A DNA stretch of 27,147 nucleotides, from positions 1 to 27,147 of IMG/VR virus record IMGVR_UViG_3300046558_000114; one strand, 5' to 3'. Below are positions 16,535 through 22,539 of this stretch, piece by piece. Below the pieces are notes generated by a model, which did no database searches, was not told where the DNA came from, and worked only from the letters and a program-made list of their open reading frames with translations. The stretch comes from a virus. The position numbers and the translations under genes were made by a program. The number at the start of each line of letters is the position of its first letter. Positions within the stretch are counted from its first letter, which is position 1.

Positions 16535-17298
16535 TTCTTGATCGGCAGCTTGCCGCCGCCCTGGTCTTGCAGCGCCTGCAGGAACGCCTGCATGTCGCTG
16601 CCCTTCTGCTCGTTGTCGAGCTTATACAGACCTTTGAACTTGAACAGCTTTTCGAGCGCGCCCAGCTTGTCCACCAGCAGCATCTGGTAGCCATCCTTGG
16701 TCTGCTTGACGCCGGCATACAGCGCGCGCGCTTCCACCGACAGCTGACCGGTTGGCTTGTAGAACGCATCGCCCACGCCGTCGCCCCAGCAATGGGTGCA
16801 GTCCGGCACCGGCGCCTTGCGCGCGTCGTAGCCGATTCCGCCCTGCTCGTCAAAGTCGCCCAGGGCGTCGATCTGCTGCTGGTTGCTGCAGGCGCGCCGG
16901 TCTTTCTCGTACTGGCGCCGGGCCCGGCTCATTTCGGCCACCGTGCGCTGGTAGTCGTAATCGATGCCATAGCAGTGGCGGCAGCAGCGGCGCCGGAACT
17001 CCACCAGTTCGTTCACGTCGGCGGTGGCGATGCCCCACGCCTCGGCCACCACGCGCTCGGTGGTGACTTCCGTTTTCTTCTCCACCCGCGCCATCCGCTG
17101 CTGCACCAGCAGCTGCACGTCCTCGCGCGCCAGCAGCTTCGATGCCTGGGCGGCGGCACTGGACGTGGCATAGCCGGCCCGGATCGCGGCGGCCTTGCCG
17201 TTGAAGTCGACCGTGTATTCCATGGCGAAGCGGCGCATCTGGTCGCTCATGGCGCCGATGGTGCTCTTCGTTTTCGGTGCTGCCGCTTTGCTCGCCAT
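16531..17298 (-). CDS. Terminase small subunit
   Basis: A 255-residue protein of the Terminase_2 type, which recognises phage DNA and loads the large subunit. A helix-turn-helix covers residues about 16-65 (SDQMRRFAMEYTVDFNGKAA, then AIRAGYATSSAAAQASKLLA). A helical oligomerisation region follows (61-100). Residues 106-109 (CRHC) and 167-170 (CTHC) form two CxxC pairs separated by about 60 residues, with a basic tyrosine-rich helix between, which suggests a zinc-binding insert absent from the shortest family members. The C-terminus ends with a Gly/Lys tail. Its stop overlaps the large-subunit start (ATGA). Confidence 0.9.
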   Translation of the reverse strand: MASKAAAPKTKSTIGAMSDQMRRFAMEYTVDFNGKAAAIRAGYATSSAAAQASKLLAREDVQLLVQQRMARVEKKTEVTTERVVAEAWGIATADVNELVEFRRRCCRHCYGIDYDYQRTVAEMSRARRQYEKDRRACSNQQQIDALGDFDEQGGIGYDARKAPVPDCTHCWGDGVGDAFYKPTGQLSVEARALYAGVKQTKDGYQMLLVDKLGALEKLFKFKGLYKLDNEQKGSDMQAFLQALQDQGGGKLPIKK

Positions 17299-17300
17299 AG

Positions 17301-17546
17301 TTACGCGCCGTCCGGCTCCGCCACCGGCACGCCCTTGAACTTGGCGAAAATATGCGCCTGCAGGTGCTTGCCGACCGACTCCGCGCCCTGCAGCGCCGCG
17401 AACTGGGCGCCGGATACGCCGTCATAGCGGTACAGCTGGCCGTTGCTCTTGAAGCGCACGAACAGTGCACCGTGGGCGTGGCCGATCTGACTCGCGCTCG
17501 ATGACTTGACCGCGTGCAGCGGCGGGATGGCCGGGTGCTTGCTCAT
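17301..17546 (-). CDS. KTSC-domain protein
   Basis: An 81-residue protein with the KTSC domain: 'SSSASQIGHAHGALFVRFKS', then 'GQLYRYDGVSGAQFAAL' and 'AESVGKHLQAHIF', matching the pattern S.I....y...L.v.F..G..Y.Y.GVp...f..l..A.S.G.y. The domain is named after a lysyl-tRNA synthetase C-terminal context and its molecular role is unsettled; it is frequent in phages near packaging genes. It overlaps the previous gene by 4 bases (ATGA) and ends 2 bases before the terminase small subunit start. Confidence 0.85.
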   Translation of the reverse strand: MSKHPAIPPLHAVKSSSASQIGHAHGALFVRFKSNGQLYRYDGVSGAQFAALQGAESVGKHLQAHIFAKFKGVPVAEPDGA

Positions 17547-17878
17547 GGCGCTGCGTTCCAGTCTTTCGCGCTCGGGCTTTCCAGCGTGACCGTGCCGCTG
17601 GTCGGCTGCTCGTCTTTCTTGGCCTGCCCGACCTGGTACGGCATCCATTCGGCGTAGGCGCTCACCCACGTTGGCAGCGCGTCGTCCTGCTTCAGGTACG
17701 CGGAGCAGCGGGTCGACATGGTGCCGTTGGCGTCGAAGATGACCAGATTGACACAGTTGTCGTTGTGTACGGCAACAATGGTCGCGTCAAGCGGCTGATC
17801 GCCAATAACGGCGAGCGTGCTGCGTTCGCTGGCGCTCGGGCGATACCAGACCTTGCGGCCTACGGTGGGCTTAATCAT
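17543..17878 (-). CDS. Small conserved phage protein, unknown function
   Basis: A 111-residue protein. It opens with MIKPTVGRKVWYRP and has NDNCVNLVIFDANGTMSTRC (about 40-59), the pattern of small proteins frequently found near the head genes in podoviruses of Gram-negative hosts: 'VGxxVxYRP...a.I..V..D.cVNLvvfdanG'. The fold is probably a small beta barrel. Function is unknown. The start overlaps the spanin stop (ATGA at 17875-17878), and its own stop overlaps the KTSC gene in the same way. Confidence 0.78.
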   Translation of the reverse strand: MIKPTVGRKVWYRPSASERSTLAVIGDQPLDATIVAVHNDNCVNLVIFDANGTMSTRCSAYLKQDDALPTWVSAYAEWMPYQVGQAKKDEQPTSGTVTLESPSAKDWNAAP

Positions 17879-18423
17879 GGGGGAACTCCTTCGGTTGGTG
17901 GTGGGGTGGTGCATTGGACGCGCAGGCGCTCGTAGCGGTCTACGACTTCGGCGTGCTTGCGGATGGCGCTGTCGCCGCGGTCGGTGAGGCGGACAAGGTT
18001 TTCAGCAGTTCCCGGGTCAAGGTCGGCGTATCCTTGCGCGCCAGTTCCGCCGGCAGCGGGTCCACTTCCATCTGGCGCGACCGCACAAACCGCACCGACG
18101 ACGGGGATGCGCAGCCGGACAGCGCCGCGGCGCAGGTCAGCAATAAGGCGGTCAGTGGTTTGTTTCGCATCGGCTTGCTCCTGTTGGTAGTGGGTGAATG
18201 CCAGCTGGTCGGTGCGGCGCAGCGCGCGTTCGCGGGCCAGTACGTCGGCATCGGCGTCGGCCTGGGCCTGCACCGCCTTGGCCGTGCGCGTGACTTCGGC
18301 CAGCTGGTCGCGCTTGGTGGCCACGCGGTCGCCCCAGTGGTAGCAGCCGGCCGCCAGCGCCAACGACCAGACCAGACCGGCGGCCAGCTTGATCAGTGCG
18401 GCGCGCGGATCGGTGCACATCAT
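17875..18423 (-). CDS. Rz-like inner-membrane spanin
   Basis: A 182-residue protein with a single N-terminal membrane anchor (about 10-29, LIKLAAGLVWSLALAAGCYHW) and a long periplasmic coiled coil (about 35-100, heptads rich in Ala, Gln, Arg). A Pro/Gly-rich part follows (about 106-140), then a C-terminal helix. This is the plan of an i-spanin, which joins the outer-membrane o-spanin to fuse the two membranes at the last step of lysis. An Rz1-like lipoprotein gene is nested within it in another frame, which confirms the call. Two adjacent ATGs (18423, 18420) could start it; both overlap the previous stop. Confidence 0.85.
   Translation of the reverse strand: MMCTDPRAALIKLAAGLVWSLALAAGCYHWGDRVATKRDQLAEVTRTAKAVQAQADADADVLARERALRRTDQLAFTHYQQEQADAKQTTDRLIADLRRGAVRLRIPVVGAVCAVAPDGSGPAAGGTGAQGYADLDPGTAENLVRLTDRGDSAIRKHAEVVDRYERLRVQCTTPPPTEGVPP
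17940..18170 (-). CDS. Rz1-like outer-membrane lipoprotein spanin, nested in Rz
   Basis: A 76-residue frame wholly inside the inner-spanin gene in a different phase. It begins MRNKPLTALLLTCAAALSGC, a lipoprotein signal peptide with the lipobox L17-S18-G19-C20. The mature part is short, Pro- and Ser-rich, and free of membrane segments. Full nesting of Rz1 within Rz is a hallmark of lambda-type spanins. The start at 18170 is chosen for the signal peptide; in-frame codons further upstream lack a signal structure. Confidence 0.85.
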   Translation of the reverse strand: MRNKPLTALLLTCAAALSGCASPSSVRFVRSRQMEVDPLPAELARKDTPTLTRELLKTLSASPTAATAPSASTPKS

Positions 18424-18752
18424 GTGGCCCCCAGCATTGCCGCCGTTGCCCATGCCACTTTGCAGGCAAGGTGCAGGGCTTGGTCGGTGTTCAGCGAAAT
18501 GCGCTGTTCGCACTTGGCGAAGTCGATATAGGCGTGCAGCACGGTTTCGCCCAATGCCAGCAGCATGGAACCCGTCAGCAGCAGAACCATGCCGCCGTGA
18601 ATGATCGCGTGCGCTGCCAGCGCATGCGGCCAGAACTCGCTGCCGACTTTTGTATGGCGGTTCTTCGCCTCGGACAAAAACGGGCCTTGCAGCGGGTAGT
18701 CGGCCAGCATGTGTGCGAACACCAGCAGAAATAGCAGGGTCAGGAAGTCCAT
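18420..18752 (-). CDS. DUF3307-like membrane protein in the lysis cassette
   Basis: A 110-residue, strongly hydrophobic protein with 3 or 4 membrane segments. Conserved polar residues inside them follow the DUF3307 pattern: HMLADYPLQ (14-22), HALAAHAIIHG (43-53), HAYIDFAK (73-80) and a late DQALHLACKV (90-99). The role of this family is unknown. ATG 18752 is used: it overlaps the endolysin stop (TGATG) and has AGGGGG upstream; a start at 18773 would add seven residues with no ribosome site. Its place between endolysin and spanin suggests a lysis accessory, antiholin or second holin (inference). Confidence 0.75.
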   Translation of the reverse strand: MDFLTLLFLLVFAHMLADYPLQGPFLSEAKNRHTKVGSEFWPHALAAHAIIHGGMVLLLTGSMLLALGETVLHAYIDFAKCEQRISLNTDQALHLACKVAWATAAMLGAT

Positions 18753-19306
18753 CACGCTGCCCCCTGCAGGCATAGGTCGCGCTCATTGCCGCGGCGGGTG
18801 GTCAGCCCGGGCAGCGGCACCAGCACGCCTGCCACGCGCGCCTTGTTCCAGCGCGGCAGCTGCTCGCAAGCGGCGCTCAGGGTGCGCTTGGCGTCCAGCG
18901 TCTGCCCGGTCGCCGCATCCTTGTAGACGGCGCGCGCATAGCGGTACAGATAGCGCGCGGCGCTCGAATTGGCGGTGTCGCAGGCGATCGTCGGCCCCAT
19001 GTTGAACACGGCATCGCTGAACGCGGCCAGCACTTCGGGCGGCAGGCCCGGCGCGCAACGGTCCACGATGCCGACCGCCTTGCGCATGTCGTCGGTCATC
19101 CAGGCATCGCACTGGGCCAGCGAGTAGGTGACGCCCTTGCGCACATCGGCGCCGGTGTGGCCACGGCAGGCGGTCAGGATCCCGGGCGGGTCGTAGTAGG
19201 CAGTCTGCCGGATGCCCTCGGCCGGGATCGCCAGCGCGGTGGCCAGCGCCGTCGCCAGCGCCAGTTTGGTGCCGCGCCCGGCCAGCTTGTTGGGTTGGTC
19301 GGCCAT
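18752..19306 (-). CDS. Endolysin, lambdoid-type lysozyme (GH24)
   Basis: A 184-residue muramidase that cuts the glycan strands of peptidoglycan. The GH24 catalytic triad E-x8-D-x5-T is complete: Glu30, Asp39, Thr45 in EGIRQTAYYDPPGILTACRG. A hydrophobic N-terminal segment (about 14-27, KLALATALATALAI) is of the signal-arrest-release kind, so the enzyme may be exported by the Sec system and held in the membrane until lysis; the holin would then trigger rather than release it. Later family elements (AFSDAVFNMG, and LPGLTTRRGNERDLCLQG near the end) are present. ATG 19306 is chosen over GTG 19315; the first overlaps the holin stop with the upstream GGTGG as a weak ribosome site. Confidence 0.92.
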   Translation of the reverse strand: MADQPNKLAGRGTKLALATALATALAIPAEGIRQTAYYDPPGILTACRGHTGADVRKGVTYSLAQCDAWMTDDMRKAVGIVDRCAPGLPPEVLAAFSDAVFNMGPTIACDTANSSAARYLYRYARAVYKDAATGQTLDAKRTLSAACEQLPRWNKARVAGVLVPLPGLTTRRGNERDLCLQGAA

Positions 19307-19307
19307 G

Positions 19308-19562
19308 TCAGCCACCGATCGTCATGCGGCCCAGCATCGCCTTGAACTCGGCCCAGCCGCGCCACAGCTGCAGGGCGAACTTGGCCGCCACGATGGACAC
19401 GCCCATGTAGCGGAACACGTTGGCGCCCAGGTACGGCGCCAGCGCCGGCAACTGGGCCTCGGCGAACGCGATGATCTGGTCCGCGAACGGAAACAGCGTC
19501 AGCAGCAGCGCCCACACGTTGGTGCGCGCCAGCTGCAGCGCCTTCTTGAACTTGTCGAGCAT
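19308..19562 (-). CDS. Holin-like membrane protein
   Basis: An 84-residue protein with two hydrophobic segments, about 16-35 (VWALLLTLFPFADQIIAFAE) and 48-66 (NVFRYMGVSIVAAKFALQL), a short basic start (LDKFKKALQLAR) and a C-terminus ending KAMLGRMTIGG. Size, hydrophobic pattern and position just before an endolysin are those of a holin, which opens the inner membrane at the time of lysis. The N-in and linker region with APYLG fits small phage holin families of proteobacterial podoviruses. The stop codon overlaps the start region of the endolysin gene. Confidence 0.8.
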   Translation of the reverse strand: MLDKFKKALQLARTNVWALLLTLFPFADQIIAFAEAQLPALAPYLGANVFRYMGVSIVAAKFALQLWRGWAEFKAMLGRMTIGG

Positions 19563-19566
19563 GAAA

Positions 19567-19830
19567 CTACCTCCCTTTCATGGTTTGGGCAGCGATCAGG
19601 ATCCGGTCCAACTTGCTATTGATTTCTTTGAAGTCCTCGCGGTTACTGCGCCGCATTTCCGCGCGGTCTTCGTCCTGGCGGCGGTCGATCGTCACCTGAT
19701 TGGCGCGGCTTTCCTCGAGTACCGCCACGCGCTTGTCCATCACGCCATACGCCGCAAAGCCCGACACCATGAATCCCGCGAAAGTCAGGACGTGGCCCAG
19801 GTTGATGGTTGGATCAAAGCGCATCGTCAT
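19567..19830 (-). CDS. Membrane-anchored coiled-coil protein, lysis region
   Basis: An 87-residue protein with one membrane segment (about residues 11-30, LGHVLTFAGFMVSGFAAYGV) followed by a charged coiled coil (about 32-80, VAVLEESRANQVTIDRRQDE and beyond). This plan is common for small proteins next to phage holins, which may act as holin partners or antiholins; that is inference from context. No clear Shine-Dalgarno precedes ATG 19830 or the alternative ATG 19824. The stop is 4 bases from the holin-like gene start. It is the first gene after the double terminator. Confidence 0.75.
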   Translation of the reverse strand: MTMRFDPTINLGHVLTFAGFMVSGFAAYGVMDKRVAVLEESRANQVTIDRRQDEDRAEMRRSNREDFKEINSKLDRILIAAQTMKGR

Positions 19831-19852
19831 AAGCGGTCGTGGTCAGGTTGGC

Positions 19853-19886
19853 AAAAAAAATCCCCGCACCGGCAGCGGCGGCGGGG
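19853..19886 (-). terminator. Intrinsic terminator 2 in the late leader
   Basis: On the minus strand CCCCGC (19886-19881) pairs with GCGGGG (19867-19862), with a GC-rich loop, followed by one A and eight T (19860-19853). It lies only about 23 bases before the first lysis-region gene, so late transcripts from the promoter at 19978-20006 must read through it. Confidence 0.85.
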
Positions 19887-19891
19887 TGAGG

Positions 19892-19916
19892 GTTCGGCGC
19901 TGTCCAGGCGCCGAAC
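19892..19916 (-). other. Perfect 9-bp hairpin between the two terminators
   Basis: GTTCGGCGC (19892-19900) and GCGCCGAAC (19908-19916) with a 7-base loop. No T-run follows on either strand, so it is not itself a terminator. Its place in the late leader between two terminators suggests an RNA structural element or protein site. Confidence 0.65.
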
Positions 19917-19924
19917 AGAGCATG

Positions 19925-19950
19925 AAAAAAGCCCGGGGGTACCGGGCTTT
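19925..19950 (-). terminator. Intrinsic terminator 1 in the late leader
   Basis: AAAGCCCGG / CCGGGCTTT, 9-bp stem with a 5-base loop (19928-19950), followed on the minus strand by a run of six T (19930-19925). It is about 20 bases downstream of the predicted late start, and also about 80 bases after the stop of the helix-turn-helix gene, so it can end the upstream operon too. The AAA/TTT ends make it partly bidirectional. Confidence 0.85.
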
Positions 19951-19963
19951 GGCAAATTTCCTG

Positions 19964-19991
19964 CCGGAACAACCGTGATGCTATGTTCCGG
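19964..19991. promoter_or_regulatory. Operator-like inverted repeat over the late promoter
   Basis: CCGGAACA (19964-19971) and TGTTCCGG (19984-19991) form a perfect 8-bp inverted repeat with a 12-base centre. It covers the -10 and the predicted start point of the promoter at 19978-20006, the usual position of a repressor site. It could also fold as a hairpin, but only part of it would be transcribed from this promoter, which favours a DNA operator. Confidence 0.6.
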
Positions 19992-20006
19992 GATGCAAGT
20001 TGTCAA
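19978..20006 (-). promoter_or_regulatory. Strong promoter ahead of the lysis/late genes
   Basis: Minus-strand -35 TTGACA (20006-20001, perfect), 17-base spacer, -10 TAGCAT (19983-19978, 4 of 6). Predicted start near 19971. It lies between the helix-turn-helix gene and two intrinsic terminators that transcripts from it would have to pass to reach the holin, endolysin and head genes. Confidence 0.7.
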
Positions 20007-20030
20007 CAAACAAGATTGATCTGCATCATG

Positions 20031-20282
20031 TCATGTGATGGGCGTCACATGGATGAAGCGGTCGCGCTTCTTGGGGCGCCGCTTGTGGCTGCTGCGTTCG
20101 CGCTCCTTGTTCATCGCTTCTTCAAAGGCTGCGGTGTCGCCATCGCGCCACAGCTTGTATAGCCGGCTGCGGTACATCGTGTTGTGCTTGATCCCGGCGC
20201 GCTGGGCCGCGGCGTAGGGCGTCACGCCCTGGAGCACCAGTTCCATCGCCTTCACGGTCGCGCCGCATGGTCGTCCTGCCAT
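20031..20282 (-). CDS. Small helix-turn-helix DNA-binding protein
   Basis: An 83-residue protein with a homeodomain-like helix-turn-helix at about residues 8-42: 'ATVKAMELVLQGVTPYAAAQ' then 'RAGIKHNTMYRSRLYKLW', the form also seen at the start of terminase small subunits and phage regulators. The tail (about 55-78) is very basic (RERSSHKRRPKKRDR), fit for DNA or RNA contact. It is the last gene before the late promoter and terminators, so it could bind sites there (inference). A true terminase small subunit with a fuller domain set occurs at 16531, so I prefer a regulatory role. Confidence 0.72.
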   Translation of the reverse strand: MAGRPCGATVKAMELVLQGVTPYAAAQRAGIKHNTMYRSRLYKLWRDGDTAAFEEAMNKERERSSHKRRPKKRDRFIHVTPIT

Positions 20283-20299
20283 CGTGTCGTCCTTTTCGG

Positions 20300-20506
20300 T
20301 TAGCGCCGCCGCACGTCGGGCGGCGGCGGGTCGTAGTTCGGCGCCGGCAGCTGGTGCGCGCCGGCCACCCGCTTGCGTTGGTCGAAGCCGCTGCGGCGCT
20401 CGCCCACACGCTGCTCGCTTATGAACATGATCGGATGGCGCGGGCGCACGCGCCGCCCTTGCGGGATCCGCTGGCTGGTACGGCGTTCGTCGGTTCTGGT
20501 GTGCAT
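20300..20506 (-). CDS. Small Arg-rich phage protein
   Basis: A 68-residue, strongly basic protein (DERRTSQRI near the start, VGERRSGFDQRKRV in the middle, ending PPPPDVRRR). The ATG at 20506 has a good ribosome site (GGAGTGATC before it). The two ERR-type elements recall the 'GERRSG.DRR' signature of small proteobacterial and phage proteins of unknown role. Longer in-frame starts lie over the upstream gene and are not used. Moderate confidence that it is a real gene, because Arg-rich frames also arise by chance in GC-rich DNA; the ribosome site and tidy spacing to its neighbours support it. Confidence 0.55.
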   Translation of the reverse strand: MHTRTDERRTSQRIPQGRRVRPRHPIMFISEQRVGERRSGFDQRKRVAGAHQLPAPNYDPPPPDVRRR

Positions 20507-20543
20507 GATCACTCCTGCCGGCGGGATGCCGGCCTTGATGCCA

Positions 20544-20972
20544 TCATGCCGCAGCGTCCGGCAGGCTGCCATGATCCAGCGCGCCCAGCGGTTCGAGCAG
20601 CGCCTGGGCGCGCAGCACGATGCAATCCGGCTTGTGCGGTTCCTTGTCGTCCAGGTCTGAATCGCAGCCGGTGCAGCACAGGGCTTCGAGCCGGTCGCGG
20701 TAGGTGTAGCTGCTGGCCACCGCCTCCACGAACTCGCGCAGGTGGTCCGGCAGCGCCGGGGTGTCGCACTGCGCCGCCAGCCAGCCGCGCCATTCATCCT
20801 GCACCTGCTCGATCAGGTAGTCGCCGGCCGTATCTAACTCGAACAAATGATGAAAAGACATCTTTAGGTCACGCCGGTGGCGCTCGATGAATAACTGCTC
20901 GAACCGGGAATGCTGCTTGATCAGGTCCAGTTCGCGCGCCTCGGTGCCCGGCTGCCGTTTGCGGGTGGCCAT
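20544..20972 (-). CDS. Phage protein with Cys cluster, unknown function
   Basis: A 142-residue protein. The first 50 residues are basic and helical (TRKRQPGTEARELDLIKQHS). The middle has a WRGWLAAQ element (about 62-69). Near residues 98-118 the sequence CCTGCDSDLDDKEPHKPDC places Cys and His residues so that they could bind a zinc ion. No family name can be given. It sits within the operon of small unknown genes and starts in overlap with the stop of the gene before it. Confidence 0.65.
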   Translation of the reverse strand: MATRKRQPGTEARELDLIKQHSRFEQLFIERHRRDLKMSFHHLFELDTAGDYLIEQVQDEWRGWLAAQCDTPALPDHLREFVEAVASSYTYRDRLEALCCTGCDSDLDDKEPHKPDCIVLRAQALLEPLGALDHGSLPDAAA

Positions 20973-21526
20973 CAGCTGCCCTCCTGAACTATTTCGGGAC
21001 GCACCGCGCGGTCGAGCGCCAGCAGCGCGTTACGGCCGGCGGGATCATCTGGCACCACTACCCAGTCCAGTACGCCTCCTGCAGCCTGTTCGATGGCCTG
21101 CAGCCGGGCCAGATCGCTGTGTTCATTGCCCAGCATCTGGTCGGCGTAGTGCCAGCGCCACGCGAAAAACCGCTCTTCCTCGCCCTGGATCGTCCAGCTG
21201 GCCAGTGCTCCCTCGGCGCGCTGGAAGTCGCGGTAGACGGCCAGCACGCGCAGGTCCACCTGCTGCTCGGTCGTGGTGCCGTTGCGCAGGCCGTTGAACT
21301 GTTCGAGCTCATGGCCGCTCAAGCCCAGCGCTCGGCCGCCGCTCGGCAGGTCAGGTTTGGGCGTCTTGCGCGGCGGCTCGAACCATGCCGGCATCGCCGG
21401 CGCGTGGGCGGCGTAATACTGGCGCAGGGCCATGCCTTCCTGGCTCTTGGAAATGCTGGTACCGGCCGGACTCCAGGCCGCCGTGCGGGCGAACGCCGGG
21501 CCGCCGTTCTTGATGTTGTCGCTCAT
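20972..21526 (-). CDS. Phage protein with GGPAF...GMALRQYYA N-terminus
   Basis: A 184-residue protein. Its first 45 residues (NNGGPAF-like 'NGGPAFARTA', then GMALRQYYAAHAPAMP) match the N-terminal signature shared by many phage accessory proteins of the type 'GGPAFP...GMSLRDYFA', whose function is unknown. Here a longer C-terminal part is attached, with a Trp-rich segment (WTIQGEEERFFAWRWHYADQ, about 111-130). The stop and the next ATG overlap by one base at 20972. No catalytic motif is visible. Confidence 0.72.
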   Translation of the reverse strand: MSDNIKNGGPAFARTAAWSPAGTSISKSQEGMALRQYYAAHAPAMPAWFEPPRKTPKPDLPSGGRALGLSGHELEQFNGLRNGTTTEQQVDLRVLAVYRDFQRAEGALASWTIQGEEERFFAWRWHYADQMLGNEHSDLARLQAIEQAAGGVLDWVVVPDDPAGRNALLALDRAVRPEIVQEGS

Positions 21527-21547
21527 CTGATCCTCTGTTGTGTGGGG

Positions 21548-22006
21548 TTATCGTTGCAGGCGCTTGGCGTCGGCCGCGCGCTTCTTCTCGCCCAGGTAGG
21601 CGATCGCCAGATCCACCAGCGCCTTGCGCAGCGCATGGGTGTTGCTCGGATGGTCCTGATAGTTGGCGGTGAGGCTGAACGGGCCCAAACCGTCCGGCGG
21701 ATTCAGGAACAGGTGCACGAAGTTGCTATGCCACGTCAAATCCGCCGGCACTTTTGCAAACAGGTCGCCCAGCGCGTGGGCGTCGCGGCGCCAGCGCGGC
21801 AGCGGCCCGACATGGATCGGCACCGTCTTGGGCCCCACTTCGCTGGCGAACTCGTAGCCCTTGGAGCCGAAGATCCAGGCGGCGCGGTCGTGTGCGCCCG
21901 GCACCTGCAGGTCGCTGTAGCCCATCAGCGGCGCCAGCGCGATCTCGTCCTGCACGCATTGTTCCCAGTAGGCGGCCGGGATCCGCAGCGGGTCGAGATT
22001 AGCCAC
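21548..22006 (-). CDS. Phage protein, possible Phage_ABA_S-like domain
   Basis: A 152-residue protein. The run from residue 23 to about 88 (LAPLMGYSDLQVPG, then AWIFGSKGYEF, then PRWRRDAHALGDLFAKV) recalls the small 'phage ABA sandwich' family, in which a catalytically unassigned 'MGW...FSTD..AA.ev' pattern recurs. The end (FSLTANYQDHPSNTHALRKALVDL) also fits that type, where a closing helix carries AxxxAALxAL. The match is by eye and moderate. Function is unknown for the family. Overlaps its upstream neighbour by 8 bases. Confidence 0.65.
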   Translation of the reverse strand: MANLDPLRIPAAYWEQCVQDEIALAPLMGYSDLQVPGAHDRAAWIFGSKGYEFASEVGPKTVPIHVGPLPRWRRDAHALGDLFAKVPADLTWHSNFVHLFLNPPDGLGPFSLTANYQDHPSNTHALRKALVDLAIAYLGEKKRAADAKRLQR

Positions 22007-22499
22007 GATCGGCCTCCCCCAGCATCGGGTATGGCTCGCCGGTGTACGTTTCGATCGCGGTACGCGCCTCGGAGCGCACCAGCGTGGCGAACTGGTTGTT
22101 TTTCGGATCGCTGCCCACGATCCGTTCGAGCGTCGTCACCAGATGCTGCACGCGCGCGAGTTCGGCGCGGCTGGTCGCCAGTTCGTCCAGCAACGGCAGC
22201 ACGTCAACGGCCGGCATCCAGCGCCCTTGACGGGTCGGCAGCATGCCGCCGTCGGCCGGGTTGAAGCGGCCGATCTCGTTCGGGCCCGGGCGATAGCCTT
22301 CGGGACGCTCGGGCAGCGCCTCGATCACCTGCACGTACTGGGTCATCATGCGCAGCATCGAGCCATCGGCGAAGCGGTATTCGGCGCCGTGGCCGATCGT
22401 GGTCTTGTGGATGCAGGCGCGGGTGGCGGCGTCGGCCAGATCGAAGAATGCCGGGTGGCGCTCCTTGAGTTCTTCGGCGCGGTTGGGGGATTGGTCCAT
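21999..22499 (-). CDS. Phage protein, unknown function
   Basis: A 166-residue protein. The N-terminal part has GHGAEYRFADGSMLRMM (about 37-53), a short beta-turn element seen in phage accessory proteins; residues 100-125 (DVLPLLDELATSRAELARVQ) form a likely coiled-coil helix, and the end (EARTAIETYTGEPYP) is another helix. ATG at 22499 is used, since the sequence further upstream in this frame lies over the previous gene and has no coding character. It overlaps the next gene by 8 bases. I do not recognise a domain and give no function. Confidence 0.7.
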   Translation of the reverse strand: MDQSPNRAEELKERHPAFFDLADAATRACIHKTTIGHGAEYRFADGSMLRMMTQYVQVIEALPERPEGYRPGPNEIGRFNPADGGMLPTRQGRWMPAVDVLPLLDELATSRAELARVQHLVTTLERIVGSDPKNNQFATLVRSEARTAIETYTGEPYPMLGEADRG

Positions 22500-22539
22500 G
22501 GGTTCCTCGGGTGGTTGGCGCCCGGCTGGGCGCGGATGG

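Noticed and set aside
19824-19854. Possible promoter TTGCCA-N17-TATGAC just before the first lysis-region gene
   Set aside because: The -10 would overlap the start codon, giving a transcript without the gene's own start; the promoter at 19978-20006 is better.
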